A stretch of DNA of 47,616 nucleotides from Streptomyces sp. Ru72 (GCF_002920635.1 NZ_PQSR01000061.1:1-47616), one strand, 5' to 3'. Shown: positions 7,647 to 16,230, counted from the first letter of the stretch. The notes: generated by a model from the letters alone, not told the origin. Numbers and translations are program-made.

Positions 7647-7674
7647 GGTCACGCTAATAGTGACCCAGGTCACT
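7647..7674 (-). promoter_or_regulatory. Three-half-site dyad upstream of pfkA
   Basis: GGTCAC (7647-7652), GTGACC (7660-7665) and GGTCAC (7668-7673) form two overlapping inverted repeats. The inner 16-base palindrome at 7659-7674 has perfect 7-base arms around CA. A possible -10 (TATTAG on the minus strand, 7654-7659) lies between the half-sites, about 40 bases before the pfkA start. This is a good repressor-site geometry, but I do not recognise the regulator. Confidence 0.45.
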
Positions 7675-7787
7675 TCGGCATGGGCGGGAAGGTCAATTCC
7701 GGTGAATTGTCCGGCAGTTGATCACCATCAATGCACTCGAAAGCGGGACAGCCCTCCGGGAGTTGACCGGTCGGGGTCCGTTCCGGC

Positions 7788-8489
7788 CTACTCGCCGTCG
7801 AGTCCGCGCTCGATCGCGTACCGGACCAGCTCCACCCGGTTGTGCAGCTGGAGCTTGCCCAGGGTGTTCTGGACGTGGTTCTGCACGGTGCGGTGGGAGA
7901 TCACCAGGCGTTCGGCGATCTGCTTGTAGCTCAGGCCCTTGGCGACCAGACGCAGCACCTCGGTCTCACGGTCGGTCAGCCGCGGTGCCTTCGGCTCGTC
8001 GGCGCCTGCGGCGGGGGCCGGTTCGGAGGCGAGGCGGCGGTACTCGCCGAGGACGAGCCCCGCCAGGCCGGGTGTGAACACCGGGTCGCCGACCGCCGTG
8101 CGGCGCACCGCGTCGATCAGCTCATGAGTGGACGCGGACTTCAGCAGGTAGCCGGTCGCACCCGACTTCACGGCCTCCAGCACGTCCGCGTGCTCGCCAC
8201 TGGCCGACAGCACCAGCACGCGCAGCGCCGGGTTGGCGCCGACGAGTTCCTTGCAGACCTGGACGCCGGGCTTGGCCGGCAGGTTGAGGTCCAGGACGAG
8301 CACATCCGGAGAGGCGGCCCGGGCCCGGCGCACGGCCTGCTCACCGTCCCCCGCGGTGGCGACGACCTCGAACCCCGACTCGGCGAGGTCACGTGCGACG
8401 GCGTCCCGCCACATGGGGTGATCGTCGACCACCATGACCCTGACCGGGCCCTGCCCCCGCTCGTCCGTCGTCGTGCTGCTCTCCGTCAC
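7788..8489 (-). CDS. macR: NarL/LuxR-family response regulator (MacR-like)
   Basis: A 233-residue regulator. The N-terminal receiver has the acidic pair Asp22/Asp23 (VVDDHP), phospho-acceptor Asp67 (LDLNLP), Ser in LVLSAS and Lys in YLLKSAS. The C-terminus is a LuxR helix-turn-helix (LTDRETEVLRLVAKGLSYKQI). The GTG start at 8489 overlaps the kinase stop codon as GTGA, so translation is coupled; longer frames starting upstream would overlap the kinase further. From gene order this is probably the orthologue of S. coelicolor MacR (SCO2120), linked to aerial development and actinorhodin. That assignment is from memory. Confidence 0.88.
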   Translation of the reverse strand: MTESSTTTDERGQGPVRVMVVDDHPMWRDAVARDLAESGFEVVATAGDGEQAVRRARAASPDVLVLDLNLPAKPGVQVCKELVGANPALRVLVLSASGEHADVLEAVKSGATGYLLKSASTHELIDAVRRTAVGDPVFTPGLAGLVLGEYRRLASEPAPAAGADEPKAPRLTDRETEVLRLVAKGLSYKQIAERLVISHRTVQNHVQNTLGKLQLHNRVELVRYAIERGLDGE

Positions 8490-9730
8490 GGCTGCTCCGC
8501 CTTCCCCCGTGCGTCCCTGAGGTCCTGCCCGTCCCCCACGGCCTTCGGTAGCTTCAGTTCCACTTCCGTGCCCTGACCCGGGACCGAGATCCACTCGGCC
8601 GTACCGCCGATGTCGCGCAGACGGCCGCGGATCGACTGGGCCACTCCGAGGCGTCCCTCCTCCTCGGCCCGGGCGAGGCGTCCCTCCGGGATCCCGGGCC
8701 CGTCGTCCCGCACACTCACCACGATCCCCTCCGGCTCGTCCTCGACCAGGATCCAGGCGCGGGCGCCCTCCCCCGCGTGCCGGCGGACATTGTCCAGGGC
8801 GGCACCGACAGCGGCGGCCAGCTCCCGTGCCACGGCCGGGGCGAGCGGCACCGGGCAGCCCGGTTCGGACAGCGTCACCCGGGCGCTCGCGTACCGGGCG
8901 AGCAGGGTGCGCAGATCGACCGGACCCTCCTCGGCGTCCGGTTCGTCGACCGCTCGGACGACCGCGCCGAGCGCCGCGTCCTCCGACACCCTCGACGGCG
9001 GCACCAGGCCCCCGGAGACCAAGGTGCGCAGCGCCACCTCCTGCTCCCCGGCCAGCCGGCCCAGCTCGGCGGCCTCACCGCCGAGCGCTGTGCCGCGCCG
9101 CTGCACCATGGCGAGCACCTGGAGCACGCTGTCGTGGATGTCCCGGGCCAGCCGCTCCCGCTCCCGGGTCGCCGCCTCGATCTCCAGCGCACGGGCGAGG
9201 GTGCGCTCGGAGGCGCGGGCGACCTCGACGACATAGCCGATCGCGATGGAGGCGACCCAGACGAGGACCACGTTGTGCACGGTGTCCCGGGCCGGGGAGC
9301 CGCGCTCGATCAGGTTCGCGACGGCCACCGGTGTGGAGGCGAAGGCCGCCCAGCGCCAGCCGCCCTTGAGCGCGTACGCCAGGACCGACCCGGCGGTCCA
9401 TATCGACGGCAGGGTCGGGCCGCCGGAGGCGATCCGCTCGTGCGAGTCGGCGACGGGGGTGAGGAGGATGCCGGTCAGGGCGATGCCGAGGTCGACGGCC
9501 AGGAACCACCTGGTACAGCTCGCCGCGTTCGCCACCCGCGGGAGCGTGGCCAGGGTCCACACGCACAGCACGATGTAGTACGCGATCGCCGGCCAGGGCC
9601 GGGTGAACGTGTCGTAGGCGGTCGCGAAGAACCCGATCGCGTACAGCATCGTCAGGACCCGGTACCCGGCAAGGGCACGCCACAGCGGCTGCTCGACGGA
9701 CATCCTGATGACACGCTCGCGCTTGGCCAT
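8486..9730 (-). CDS. macS: Sensor histidine kinase, MacS-like
   Basis: A 414-residue membrane kinase. The first 170 residues hold about five hydrophobic segments (for example residues 24-40, 48-64, 76-92, 152-168), matching the membrane domain of MacS-type kinases. The HisKA_3 dimerisation domain follows with phospho-acceptor His199 in RLARDIHDSVLQ, then an ATPase domain with DNVRRHAGE and DDGPGIPEGR. The ATG at 9730 is preceded by a strong GAGGGGGG ribosome site; the much longer open frame upstream overlaps the acyltransferase and is rejected. It pairs with the overlapping response regulator. The sensed signal is unknown. Confidence 0.88.
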   Translation of the reverse strand: MAKRERVIRMSVEQPLWRALAGYRVLTMLYAIGFFATAYDTFTRPWPAIAYYIVLCVWTLATLPRVANAASCTRWFLAVDLGIALTGILLTPVADSHERIASGGPTLPSIWTAGSVLAYALKGGWRWAAFASTPVAVANLIERGSPARDTVHNVVLVWVASIAIGYVVEVARASERTLARALEIEAATRERERLARDIHDSVLQVLAMVQRRGTALGGEAAELGRLAGEQEVALRTLVSGGLVPPSRVSEDAALGAVVRAVDEPDAEEGPVDLRTLLARYASARVTLSEPGCPVPLAPAVARELAAAVGAALDNVRRHAGEGARAWILVEDEPEGIVVSVRDDGPGIPEGRLARAEEEGRLGVAQSIRGRLRDIGGTAEWISVPGQGTEVELKLPKAVGDGQDLRDARGKAEQP

Positions 9731-9783
9731 GTCCCCCCTCTTCTTCGGCCCTTCCCCGCCACCCCAGCCGTACGGGCCGTGTC

Positions 9784-10533
9784 CTAGGAGCCCGCCGGTC
9801 CCTTCGCGTCCTTCTGCGCGTCCTTCTGTGCCTGCTTCTCCGCCTTGGCCGCCTCCGCGATCTGCCGTTTGGCGGCGGTCGCGTAGATGTCGACGTACTC
9901 CTGGCCGGAGAGCTTCATGATCTCGTACATGACCTCGTCGGTGATCGCGCGCAGCACGAACCGGTCGTGCTCCATGCCCTGGTAGCGGCTGAAGTCCAGC
10001 GGCTTGCCGATCCGGATCCCCGGCCGCATCAGCTTCGGGACGACCTTCCCCGGCGGCTGGATCTTCTCCGTGTCGATCATGGCGACCGGGATGACGGGCG
10101 CCCCGGTCGCGAGCGCCACGCGCGCGAGGCCGCCGGGCTTGCCCCGGTAGAGACGGCCGTCGGGCGAGCGGGTGCCTTCCGGGTAGATGCCGAACAGTTC
10201 GCCGCGCTCGAGCACCTCGATGCCGCTCTTGATGGCGGCCTCGCCCGCGCCGCGCGCTCCCGAGCGGTCGACGGGAAGCTGGCCGACGCCCTTGAAGAAG
10301 GCGGCGGTCAGCCGGCCCTTCACACCGGGCGTGGTGAAGTACTCGGCCTTCGCGATGAAGGTCACCTTGCGGTCGAGGACCGCGGGCAGGAAGAACGAGT
10401 CCGAGAAGGACAGGTGATTGCTCGCCAGGATCGCGGGGCCCTCGGCGGGAACGTTCTCCAGGCCCTCCACCCACGGCCTGAAGGCGAGCTTCAGCGGCCC
10501 CCCGATGGATACCTTCATCGCGCCGTACAACAA
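9784..10533 (-). CDS. 1-acyl-sn-glycerol-3-phosphate acyltransferase (PlsC family)
   Basis: A 249-residue acyltransferase expected to acylate lysophosphatidic acid during phospholipid synthesis at the membrane. The catalytic NHLSFSDS motif (HxxxxD type) is near residue 39, followed by the substrate-binding FGIYPEGTRSPDG motif and the conserved VIPVAMIDT segment. The C-terminus is rich in Lys, Ala and Gln. The TTG start at 10533 is supported by AGGAGG seven bases upstream; an ATG 15 bases later is the alternative. It is upstream of macS on the same strand, separated by 53 bases. Substrate specificity cannot be read from sequence. Confidence 0.9.
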   Translation of the reverse strand: MLYGAMKVSIGGPLKLAFRPWVEGLENVPAEGPAILASNHLSFSDSFFLPAVLDRKVTFIAKAEYFTTPGVKGRLTAAFFKGVGQLPVDRSGARGAGEAAIKSGIEVLERGELFGIYPEGTRSPDGRLYRGKPGGLARVALATGAPVIPVAMIDTEKIQPPGKVVPKLMRPGIRIGKPLDFSRYQGMEHDRFVLRAITDEVMYEIMKLSGQEYVDIYATAAKRQIAEAAKAEKQAQKDAQKDAKGPAGS

Positions 10534-10680
10534 CCGAGTGCCTCCTGTGTCTGTAGATCAGACCTTAACGCGGCCCGCCGACAAAGGATCCGACGACCCT
10601 GGTCGGTGTCAGTGCCGTCGCGTACGGTGAAGTACCTGCATTCGACGTGCCCAGCCCCTTTTCATGAACAGGAGACCGAC

Positions 10681-11460
10681 GTGCCGGTCCTCCCCGGAGC
10701 CGAGCCGTACCGCCACGAGGGCGGGGAGATCGGCGTCCTCCTCTGCCACGGCTTCACCGGTTCCCCGCAGTCGCTGCGCCCCTGGGCGGAGCATCTGGCC
10801 GAGCGCGGCCTCACCGTCTCGCTGCCGCTGCTGCCCGGGCACGGCACACGCTGGGAGGACATGCAGCTCACCGGCTGGCAGGACTGGTACGGGGAGGTGG
10901 ACCGCGAGCTGCGCGCCCTGCGCCGAAGCTGCGCACAGGTGTTCGTGGCCGGCCTGTCCATGGGGGGCGCCCTGGCCCTCCGGCTGGCCGCCAAGCACGG
11001 GGACGCGGTCAGCGGCGTCATCGTGGTCAATCCGGCGAACAAGGTGCACGGCCTGTCCGCGTACGCCCTGCCGGTCGCCCGCCACCTCGTGCGGACGACC
11101 AAGGGGATCGCAAGCGACATCGCCAAGCCGGGCAGCGTGGAGCTGGGGTACGACCGGGTGCCGCTGCACGCGGCGCACTCGTTGCGGAACTTCTTCCGGG
11201 TCGTCGACGGCGAGCTTCCGCAGGTCACCCAGCCGCTGCTGCTCCTGCACAGCCCGCAGGACCACGTCGTGCCACCGGCCGACTCGGCCCGGATCCTGAG
11301 CCGGGTCTCCTCCACGGACGTGCGCGAGGTCCTGCTGGAACAGAGCTACCACGTGGCGACGTTGGACCACGACGCGGACCGGATCTTCGAGGAGAGCCAC
11401 GAGTTCATCGGCCGGCTCGCGCCCAGTGTCGGCAAGGAAGGGACGGCCGCAGGTGGCTGA
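10681..11460 (+). CDS. Alpha/beta-hydrolase, Est30-like carboxylesterase
   Basis: A 259-residue cytosolic esterase. The nucleophile elbow is GLSMGGA, the oxyanion segment is LCHGFTGSP, the acid is in SPQDHVVPP, and the catalytic His is in SYHVATLDHD. The HVATLD form is typical of Est30-type carboxylesterases and monoacylglycerol lipases. The GTG start at 10681 has GGAGA five bases upstream. An ATG at 10664 is out of frame. It overlaps the next gene by eight bases, so the two are probably translated together. The natural ester is unknown. Confidence 0.88.
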   Translation: MPVLPGAEPYRHEGGEIGVLLCHGFTGSPQSLRPWAEHLAERGLTVSLPLLPGHGTRWEDMQLTGWQDWYGEVDRELRALRRSCAQVFVAGLSMGGALALRLAAKHGDAVSGVIVVNPANKVHGLSAYALPVARHLVRTTKGIASDIAKPGSVELGYDRVPLHAAHSLRNFFRVVDGELPQVTQPLLLLHSPQDHVVPPADSARILSRVSSTDVREVLLEQSYHVATLDHDADRIFEESHEFIGRLAPSVGKEGTAAGG

Positions 11461-12019
11461 GCACGACTCCGACCGCGAGGACCGCGAGCCGGACGAGAAG
11501 GGTGTGCCCTTCGACGAGGAGGCCGCGTGGGCGGCGATCGTCGCGGGGTACGGCGAGGAGCCGCCGGACCCGCCGGGTTCGAAGCCGTTCAAGCCGGTCG
11601 AGGACCTGGCGCTGCCCGACTGGGAGCCGAACAGCGTCACGTTCAAGGACGACGAGACGAAGGACGGCCCGGTGAAGCCGCTGGGCAGCTCGGTGTCCTT
11701 CGCCCCGGGGGTGGGCCCCCGGGACTATGCGCCGCCGGAGCCGTCCGAGGACGACTTCGACGAGGACGACGAGGGCCACTTCGTGCCGCCGGAGCCGCCG
11801 CCGCTGCCGGCGGCGGACACGACGGCGAAGTTCGCGTGGCTCTCGGTGATCGGCGGGCCGGTGCTGCTTCTGCTGGCGGTGGTGCTGGGCTGGGAGATCA
11901 GCTGGTGGCTCACCACGCTCGGCGTCGGCGGCTTCCTGGGCGGCTTCGTGACCCTCGTCGTACGCATGAGGACGGACGACGACGGGGACGACGAACCAGG
12001 TCGCGGCGCGGTGGTCTGA
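11453..12019 (+). CDS. Acidic membrane protein of unknown function
   Basis: A 188-residue protein with an acidic, Pro-rich cytoplasmic N-terminal half of about 125 residues (many Asp/Glu, for example EDDFDEDDEGHF). Two C-terminal hydrophobic helices follow (about residues 128-150 and 155-172) and then a basic-acidic tail. I do not recognise a domain. The GTG at 11453 overlaps the end of the esterase gene; an in-frame start nine codons earlier is less likely. Coupling to the esterase suggests a membrane or lipid-related role, which is inference only. Confidence 0.75.
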   Translation: MAEHDSDREDREPDEKGVPFDEEAAWAAIVAGYGEEPPDPPGSKPFKPVEDLALPDWEPNSVTFKDDETKDGPVKPLGSSVSFAPGVGPRDYAPPEPSEDDFDEDDEGHFVPPEPPPLPAADTTAKFAWLSVIGGPVLLLLAVVLGWEISWWLTTLGVGGFLGGFVTLVVRMRTDDDGDDEPGRGAVV

Positions 12020-12036
12020 CGCGGTGGTGCGATCCC

Positions 12037-12795
12037 CTACGAGGCGGGGACCCTGAGGGCGGCGAGCACCGGTAGGTGGTCCGTGGCCGCGGTGAGGTCC
12101 CGCTCCGTCACGCCCGGGTGGCCGAGGGGGACCCCGCAGCCGAGGACCTCGATGCCACGGGTGGCGAAGACGGCGTCGATACGGCGTGGGGGGCCGGAGC
12201 GGGTCCAGGTGTGCTCGCCGCCCCAGGGCGCGGTGACCCAGGCGTCCTGAAGGTCGGTGGCGAGGCGCTTGAAGGTGGGCCCGTCCGGGGTCTCGTTGAG
12301 ATCACCGCCCGTGATCGCGTGCTCGACGCCCATCGTGGCGAGGCGCTCGAGGAGCATGCCGCCCTGTTCGTAGCGCTCGTCGTCCTGCAGGCTCAGATGG
12401 CAGCCGATGACACCGAGCCGGGCGCCGCCGAGCCGCACGACCGCCGTTGCGAAGCCGCGGCGGTGCAGGCCGGGGGTGAGGGGCAGCAGGACGTCCTCGG
12501 TGCGCTCGACGGTGGCCCGCAGCGAGCAGAGCAGGGCCGGTCCGGCGGCGGTGGCGCCGCCCGAGAGGATCACGAGACCGGAGGCCGCCGCGAGCCGGGC
12601 GAGCTTCTTGCGCCACCGGAAGAAACGGGGGGCCTCCTGGACCAGCACGAGGTCCGGGGCGCAGGCGCGGATGACGCGCGCGAGAGCGTCCGTGTCGTCG
12701 CGCATCGACCGGATGTTGTAGCTGAGCACCCGGAGGACGGCGGATCCGTCGGCTTCGGTTCGGGAGTCGGGGAGCAGCGGGTCGGAGGTCGCCAT
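12037..12795 (-). CDS. Endonuclease/exonuclease/phosphatase (EEP) family protein
   Basis: A 252-residue metal-dependent hydrolase of the DNase I-like fold. Fold motifs in order are VLSYNIRSM, LVLVQEAP (metal-binding Glu), TGGDLNETPDGP (catalytic Asp and Asn), RIDAVFAT and ATDHLPVLAAL with the final catalytic Asp-His pair. The family includes nucleases and phosphodiesterases, so the substrate is open. I chose the ATG at 12795 over a TTG nine bases upstream. The gene ends 17 bases from the convergent membrane-protein gene. Confidence 0.87.
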   Translation of the reverse strand: MATSDPLLPDSRTEADGSAVLRVLSYNIRSMRDDTDALARVIRACAPDLVLVQEAPRFFRWRKKLARLAAASGLVILSGGATAAGPALLCSLRATVERTEDVLLPLTPGLHRRGFATAVVRLGGARLGVIGCHLSLQDDERYEQGGMLLERLATMGVEHAITGGDLNETPDGPTFKRLATDLQDAWVTAPWGGEHTWTRSGPPRRIDAVFATRGIEVLGCGVPLGHPGVTERDLTAATDHLPVLAALRVPAS

Positions 12796-13299
12796 GCCGA
12801 TCAAGATACGCCGCGCCCCGCTGCGGCCGGCAGGGGTTGCTCGCCCCCGCCGCCCCTACCGGTCCCGACCCGGGGCTCCGTCCCCGCACCCCCTGCGGGA
12901 CTGCGTCCGCCGCACCCCGCCTGCCTGCGCTGGGCACACGTCGACGTACGTCGGCCTGTGAGTTCCGCCCGCCCGCGCGATGACACGGGGCTCCGCCCCA
13001 GACCCCGGGAGGACCCGCCGCTTCCGGTAACGCCGGCCGGCACCAGGCACGCCGTTCGCCAGAGACTGCCGTCGGCCCACGCACCGACACGGGGCTCCGC
13101 CCCCGACCCCGATGAACCCGCCGCCCCGGGTGCCGCATGGTCGACGCACGCCAGAACGCCGACCGGCACCAGGCAGGTCCGCCAGAGACTGCCCTCGGCC
13201 CGCACAACCGACACCGGGAACCCGCCGGCTCCCGCCGGAACGGCTGCGCCCGCCGGGCCCCTGTGGGCGCGGCGGGCGCTTCCGTACGTGGAACGGGCG
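12796..13299. repeat. Gene-free interval with GGGGCTCCGCCCC-type and longer direct repeats
   Basis: About 500 bases between glkA and the EEP gene hold no convincing ORF. A short hairpin-forming element, GGGGCTCCGYCCC, occurs three times (12872-12885, 12987-12999, 13091-13103). A longer imperfect direct repeat of about 45 bases occurs at about 13035-13077 and 13161-13202, sharing CGGCACCAGGCA and CGCCAGAGACTGCC. Such GC-palindromic intergenic repeats are common in Streptomyces. They may end transcription or be degenerate mobile sequence. Confidence 0.55.
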
Positions 13300-14253
13300 T
13301 CACATGATCGGGTCCGGTTCGCGGGCCAGGTCCGCCGCGCCCACCAGGCCGGCCTTGTTGCCCAGCTGGGCCGCGATCACGTCGGCGACCGGGCGCCAGT
13401 TGCCGCCCACCAGCCAGCGCTTGTAGGACTTGCGGATCGGCTCCAGGACCAGTTCGCCCTCGTCGGACAGGCCGCCGCCGACGATGAACGCCGAGGGGTC
13501 GAAGAGCGAGGCCAGGTCGGCCAGGCCCGCGCCGGCCCAGCGGGCCAGCTCCCGGTAGGAGTCCACCGCCACCGGGTCGCCCTGGCGCGCGGCCATCGAG
13601 ATGTGCTTGCCCTCGATGCCGTCCGGGGTGCCGTCGCCCAGTGCCAGCAGCACCTCCGCGTTCTCCGGCGTCGCGTTCGCGCGCTGCTTGGCGTAACGGA
13701 CCAGCGCGCGGCCCGACGCGTACTGCTCCCAGCAGCCCTGCGAGCCGCAGCCGCACAGCAGCCCGTCCGGGACCATCCGGATGTGGCCGAACTCGGCGGC
13801 CACGCCGAAGTGCCCGCGGCGCAGCTTGTTGCCGATGATGATGCCGCCGCCGAGGCCGGTGCCCAGCGTGATGCAGATGACGTTGCGGTGGCCCTTGCCC
13901 GCGCCGAACTTGTACTCGCCCCACGCGGCCGCGTTCGCGTCGTTCTCGACGACCACCGGGAGGCCCACGCGGGCCTCGACCTTCTCCTTCAGCGGCTCCT
14001 GGCGCCAGTCGATGTTCGGCGCGAAGTAGACCGTCGAGCGCTGACGGTTGACGTAACCGGCAGCACCGATCCCCACGCCGACGATCTCGTGTCCGGCGCG
14101 GGCGCCCTCGACGGCAGCGGCGATGGCGTCCACGATGGCCTCGGGCGTGCCCGGAGTCGGCACCTTGTGGGTCGAGAGGATGTTGCCTTCCTCGTCGACC
14201 ACACCGGCCGCGATCTTCGTGCCGCCGATGTCGACGCCGATGGTGAGTCCCAT
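13300..14253 (-). CDS. glkA: Glucokinase (ROK family)
   Basis: A 317-residue ATP-dependent glucokinase. The N-terminal phosphate-binding motif is VDIGGTK (residues 7-13), the sugar site includes ENDANAAAWGE, and the ROK zinc motif is CGCGSQGCWE. Length and motif order match Streptomyces GlkA, which phosphorylates glucose after permease uptake and also mediates carbon catabolite repression in S. coelicolor. The product lacks an N-terminal DNA-binding domain, so it is an enzyme and not a ROK repressor. It follows the DUF5304 gene on the same strand, a conserved pairing. Confidence 0.95.
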   Translation of the reverse strand: MGLTIGVDIGGTKIAAGVVDEEGNILSTHKVPTPGTPEAIVDAIAAAVEGARAGHEIVGVGIGAAGYVNRQRSTVYFAPNIDWRQEPLKEKVEARVGLPVVVENDANAAAWGEYKFGAGKGHRNVICITLGTGLGGGIIIGNKLRRGHFGVAAEFGHIRMVPDGLLCGCGSQGCWEQYASGRALVRYAKQRANATPENAEVLLALGDGTPDGIEGKHISMAARQGDPVAVDSYRELARWAGAGLADLASLFDPSAFIVGGGLSDEGELVLEPIRKSYKRWLVGGNWRPVADVIAAQLGNKAGLVGAADLAREPDPIM

Positions 14254-14376
14254 GAATCCCTCAGTTTCGGTCGAGCCCCGCTACGGCCCACCGTACCCGA
14301 GGGGCCGTAAGGGTGTCGGACGGCTCCCTCCCCCGAACCCCGGCCTCTCCGGCCTCTGACGGCTCTCCCTGCCGGC

Positions 14377-14859
14377 CTAGTCGAGGTCGATGTGCTCGCC
14401 GGGGCCTTCGTCCCCGTCCTGTGGGCGGGCGTCCATGTCGCCGGACGGGCGGTTGGTCCAGCGCCGCTCCTGGGCCTCGACCGCCGAGCGGTAGGCCGCG
14501 AGCAGCTCCGAGCCGGCCGCCGCGAGGTGGTCGAAGACGTCCGGGTTGCGCTCGATGACCGGCTCCACCGCCGCCTTGGCCTGCTGGACGACCTGGCGGA
14601 CCATCTGCTGGGCCGTACCGGAGGCCGCCGCACCGAGCAGCGGCGCCTGCAGCCCGGACAGCTTGTCCGCGACGGCGTCGACGAGCTTCTTCAGCTCCTC
14701 GGCGGCCGAGCCGGGCGGCGGGCCGTACCGGGCGCGGCGGCGGGCCTTCTCCGCGGCGAGGTCCTCGGCGCATGCTGTCGCCCAGGCGTCGGCGTCGGTC
14801 ACCCGCACTTCCTCGGCCTCCTCCTGAGCGGCGTCGGAGTAGGGGCGCTCTTCGCTCAT
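14377..14859 (-). CDS. DUF5304-type protein upstream of glkA (SCO2127-like)
   Basis: A 160-residue soluble protein rich in Ala, Glu and Gln with long predicted helices (residues about 50-130), no membrane segment and no signal peptide. AGGAGT lies five bases before the ATG. In S. coelicolor the gene in this position (SCO2127) has been reported to influence glucose-dependent catabolite repression together with glkA. I recall the link but cannot check it here. The molecular role is unknown. It is 123 bases upstream of glkA on the same strand, consistent with an operon. Confidence 0.78.
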   Translation of the reverse strand: MSEERPYSDAAQEEAEEVRVTDADAWATACAEDLAAEKARRRARYGPPPGSAAEELKKLVDAVADKLSGLQAPLLGAAASGTAQQMVRQVVQQAKAAVEPVIERNPDVFDHLAAAGSELLAAYRSAVEAQERRWTNRPSGDMDARPQDGDEGPGEHIDLD

Positions 14860-14948
14860 GGCGGACTCCTGACTGCGGTTCGTACTATCGACGTTACCCG
14901 AACGGGGGTACGTGCTTCATCAGATGAGTCCGGGAGCGCGCACCACCC

Positions 14949-16118
14949 CTACGGGATGCGCGGCCACAGCTCCGGGTCCGGTGCGAAGCGGATGCGCAGC
15001 TCGCCCTCGCGCAGCGCCGCCCCCGCCACGGTGCAGCGGCGCAACGCCGACGGAAGGGGAACGATGCGGCGGAACGGCCCCGCGGTCACCACGATCTCGT
15101 CGCCGCGCCGGACGAGGTCCAGTTCCTCCCGTATCGCGCCGGGCAGCGGAATGTGCCACACGAGGACTCCGTCCTCGGCGAGCCGGTCCGTCACGGGCCA
15201 CTCGGCGGGGGAGGGCGCCGGGTTGACGTCCGGGACCGCGAGTGCGTCGAGGTCGTCGGCGCCACGCGGGTCGTGGCCGAGGTGTGGGACGCCGTGCACG
15301 GCGTACGCGCCCTGCCACTCCTGAAAGGTCTTGCGCTGCTGGGCGGCGAGCTGCGCGAGCCAGGCGTCGTGGCCGCTGTCGGGCAGGACTCGGTTCGCGA
15401 CCAGGATCTCGGGGCGCAGGGTGCGCAGGGCGAGGCCGGTGACGGCGGTACGGACCGCGTCGGCGGCGGCCGGGCCCGGCTCGGCGACCAGCCACACGCT
15501 GGTGTCGCGGTCGGCGAGGACCGCCTCGACGGCGGCCAGTTCGACGTCCCAGCGGGCGCTCGTCTCGTACAGCCACTCGGCGGGCATCGGCACGCCCGCG
15601 AGCCGGCCGAGGACGGGGCGCAGGGCGCGCGCGGCCTGCCGCTCCGGCGGCAGCAGCCGGCGCAGATAGCGGCGGAGCTCCTCGGGCAGGGCGAGGAGCA
15701 CGAGCGCCTGGGGAACGGGGGGCAGGTCGACGACGAGGAGGTCGTAGGACTCGGAGAGCGCGGCGTCGCGCAGGGCGCGCAGCAGGGCGAGTTCCTCGGC
15801 GCCGGGCAGGGGGGTGACCTCCTCCGCGTCCAGCGGGGCGGCGCCGAGGAGGTCGAGCGCGGTGGCCGCGCGCTCCTGGAAGGACACGAGGCCGTCGCGG
15901 AAGCGCGCGGCGGCGTCCGGTCGCCAGGCGGTGAGGCCGGGTGCGGCCTCGACGGGGCGGGCGCCGGTCGGGACGCCGAGTACGGCACCGAGGGTGTCGG
16001 CGCGGTCGGCGCTGAGCACGAGGGTGCGGCTGCCCCGGCGGGCGGCGTTCAGCGCGGTGGCCGCGGCGACGGTGGTCCGGCCGGAGCCGCCGGGGCCGGT
16101 GATCAGGATGGTGCGCAT
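14949..16118 (-). CDS. ArsA/GET3-like ATPase with degenerate P-loop
   Basis: A 389-residue protein with the ArsA fold pattern: an N-terminal nucleotide loop, SADRADTLGAVLG in the switch I position, LLVVDLPPVPQALVLLALPEEL in the switch II position, and a C-terminal beta-rich domain. ArsA and Get3 ATPases drive anion export or tail-anchored protein targeting. Here the loop reads TGPGGSGRTT, so both the signature Lys and the P-loop Lys of GKGGVGKT are replaced (Pro9 and Arg14). Nucleotide hydrolysis may be lost or altered. The ATG at 16118 starts exactly before the loop; the upstream in-frame extension is not conserved-looking. It sits downstream of an SRPBCC gene on the same strand. Confidence 0.8.
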   Translation of the reverse strand: MRTILITGPGGSGRTTVAAATALNAARRGSRTLVLSADRADTLGAVLGVPTGARPVEAAPGLTAWRPDAAARFRDGLVSFQERAATALDLLGAAPLDAEEVTPLPGAEELALLRALRDAALSESYDLLVVDLPPVPQALVLLALPEELRRYLRRLLPPERQAARALRPVLGRLAGVPMPAEWLYETSARWDVELAAVEAVLADRDTSVWLVAEPGPAAADAVRTAVTGLALRTLRPEILVANRVLPDSGHDAWLAQLAAQQRKTFQEWQGAYAVHGVPHLGHDPRGADDLDALAVPDVNPAPSPAEWPVTDRLAEDGVLVWHIPLPGAIREELDLVRRGDEIVVTAGPFRRIVPLPSALRRCTVAGAALREGELRIRFAPDPELWPRIP

Positions 16119-16230
16119 GACGGTGAACGGTAACGGAGAGGTACCGCCGCGACGCGACGGCACCCGGCGCGCGCCGTGGCCGTCACCTGTCCCCCGGCCG
16201 CACGGCGCATCTCCCGCGGCTCGAGGGCCG

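Noticed and set aside
7788..9730. MacR-box (TGAGTAC-N2-GTACTCA) near macRS
   Set aside because: No such palindrome was noticed near the operon on reading; an exhaustive scan was not possible.
12871..13103. CRISPR-like array
   Set aside because: The repeated units are short, palindromic and unevenly spaced, without uniform spacers or cas genes.
12302..13924. 540-codon minus-strand ORF across the glkA/EEP gap
   Set aside because: It joins out-of-frame parts of glkA and the EEP gene through repeats; no family similarity.
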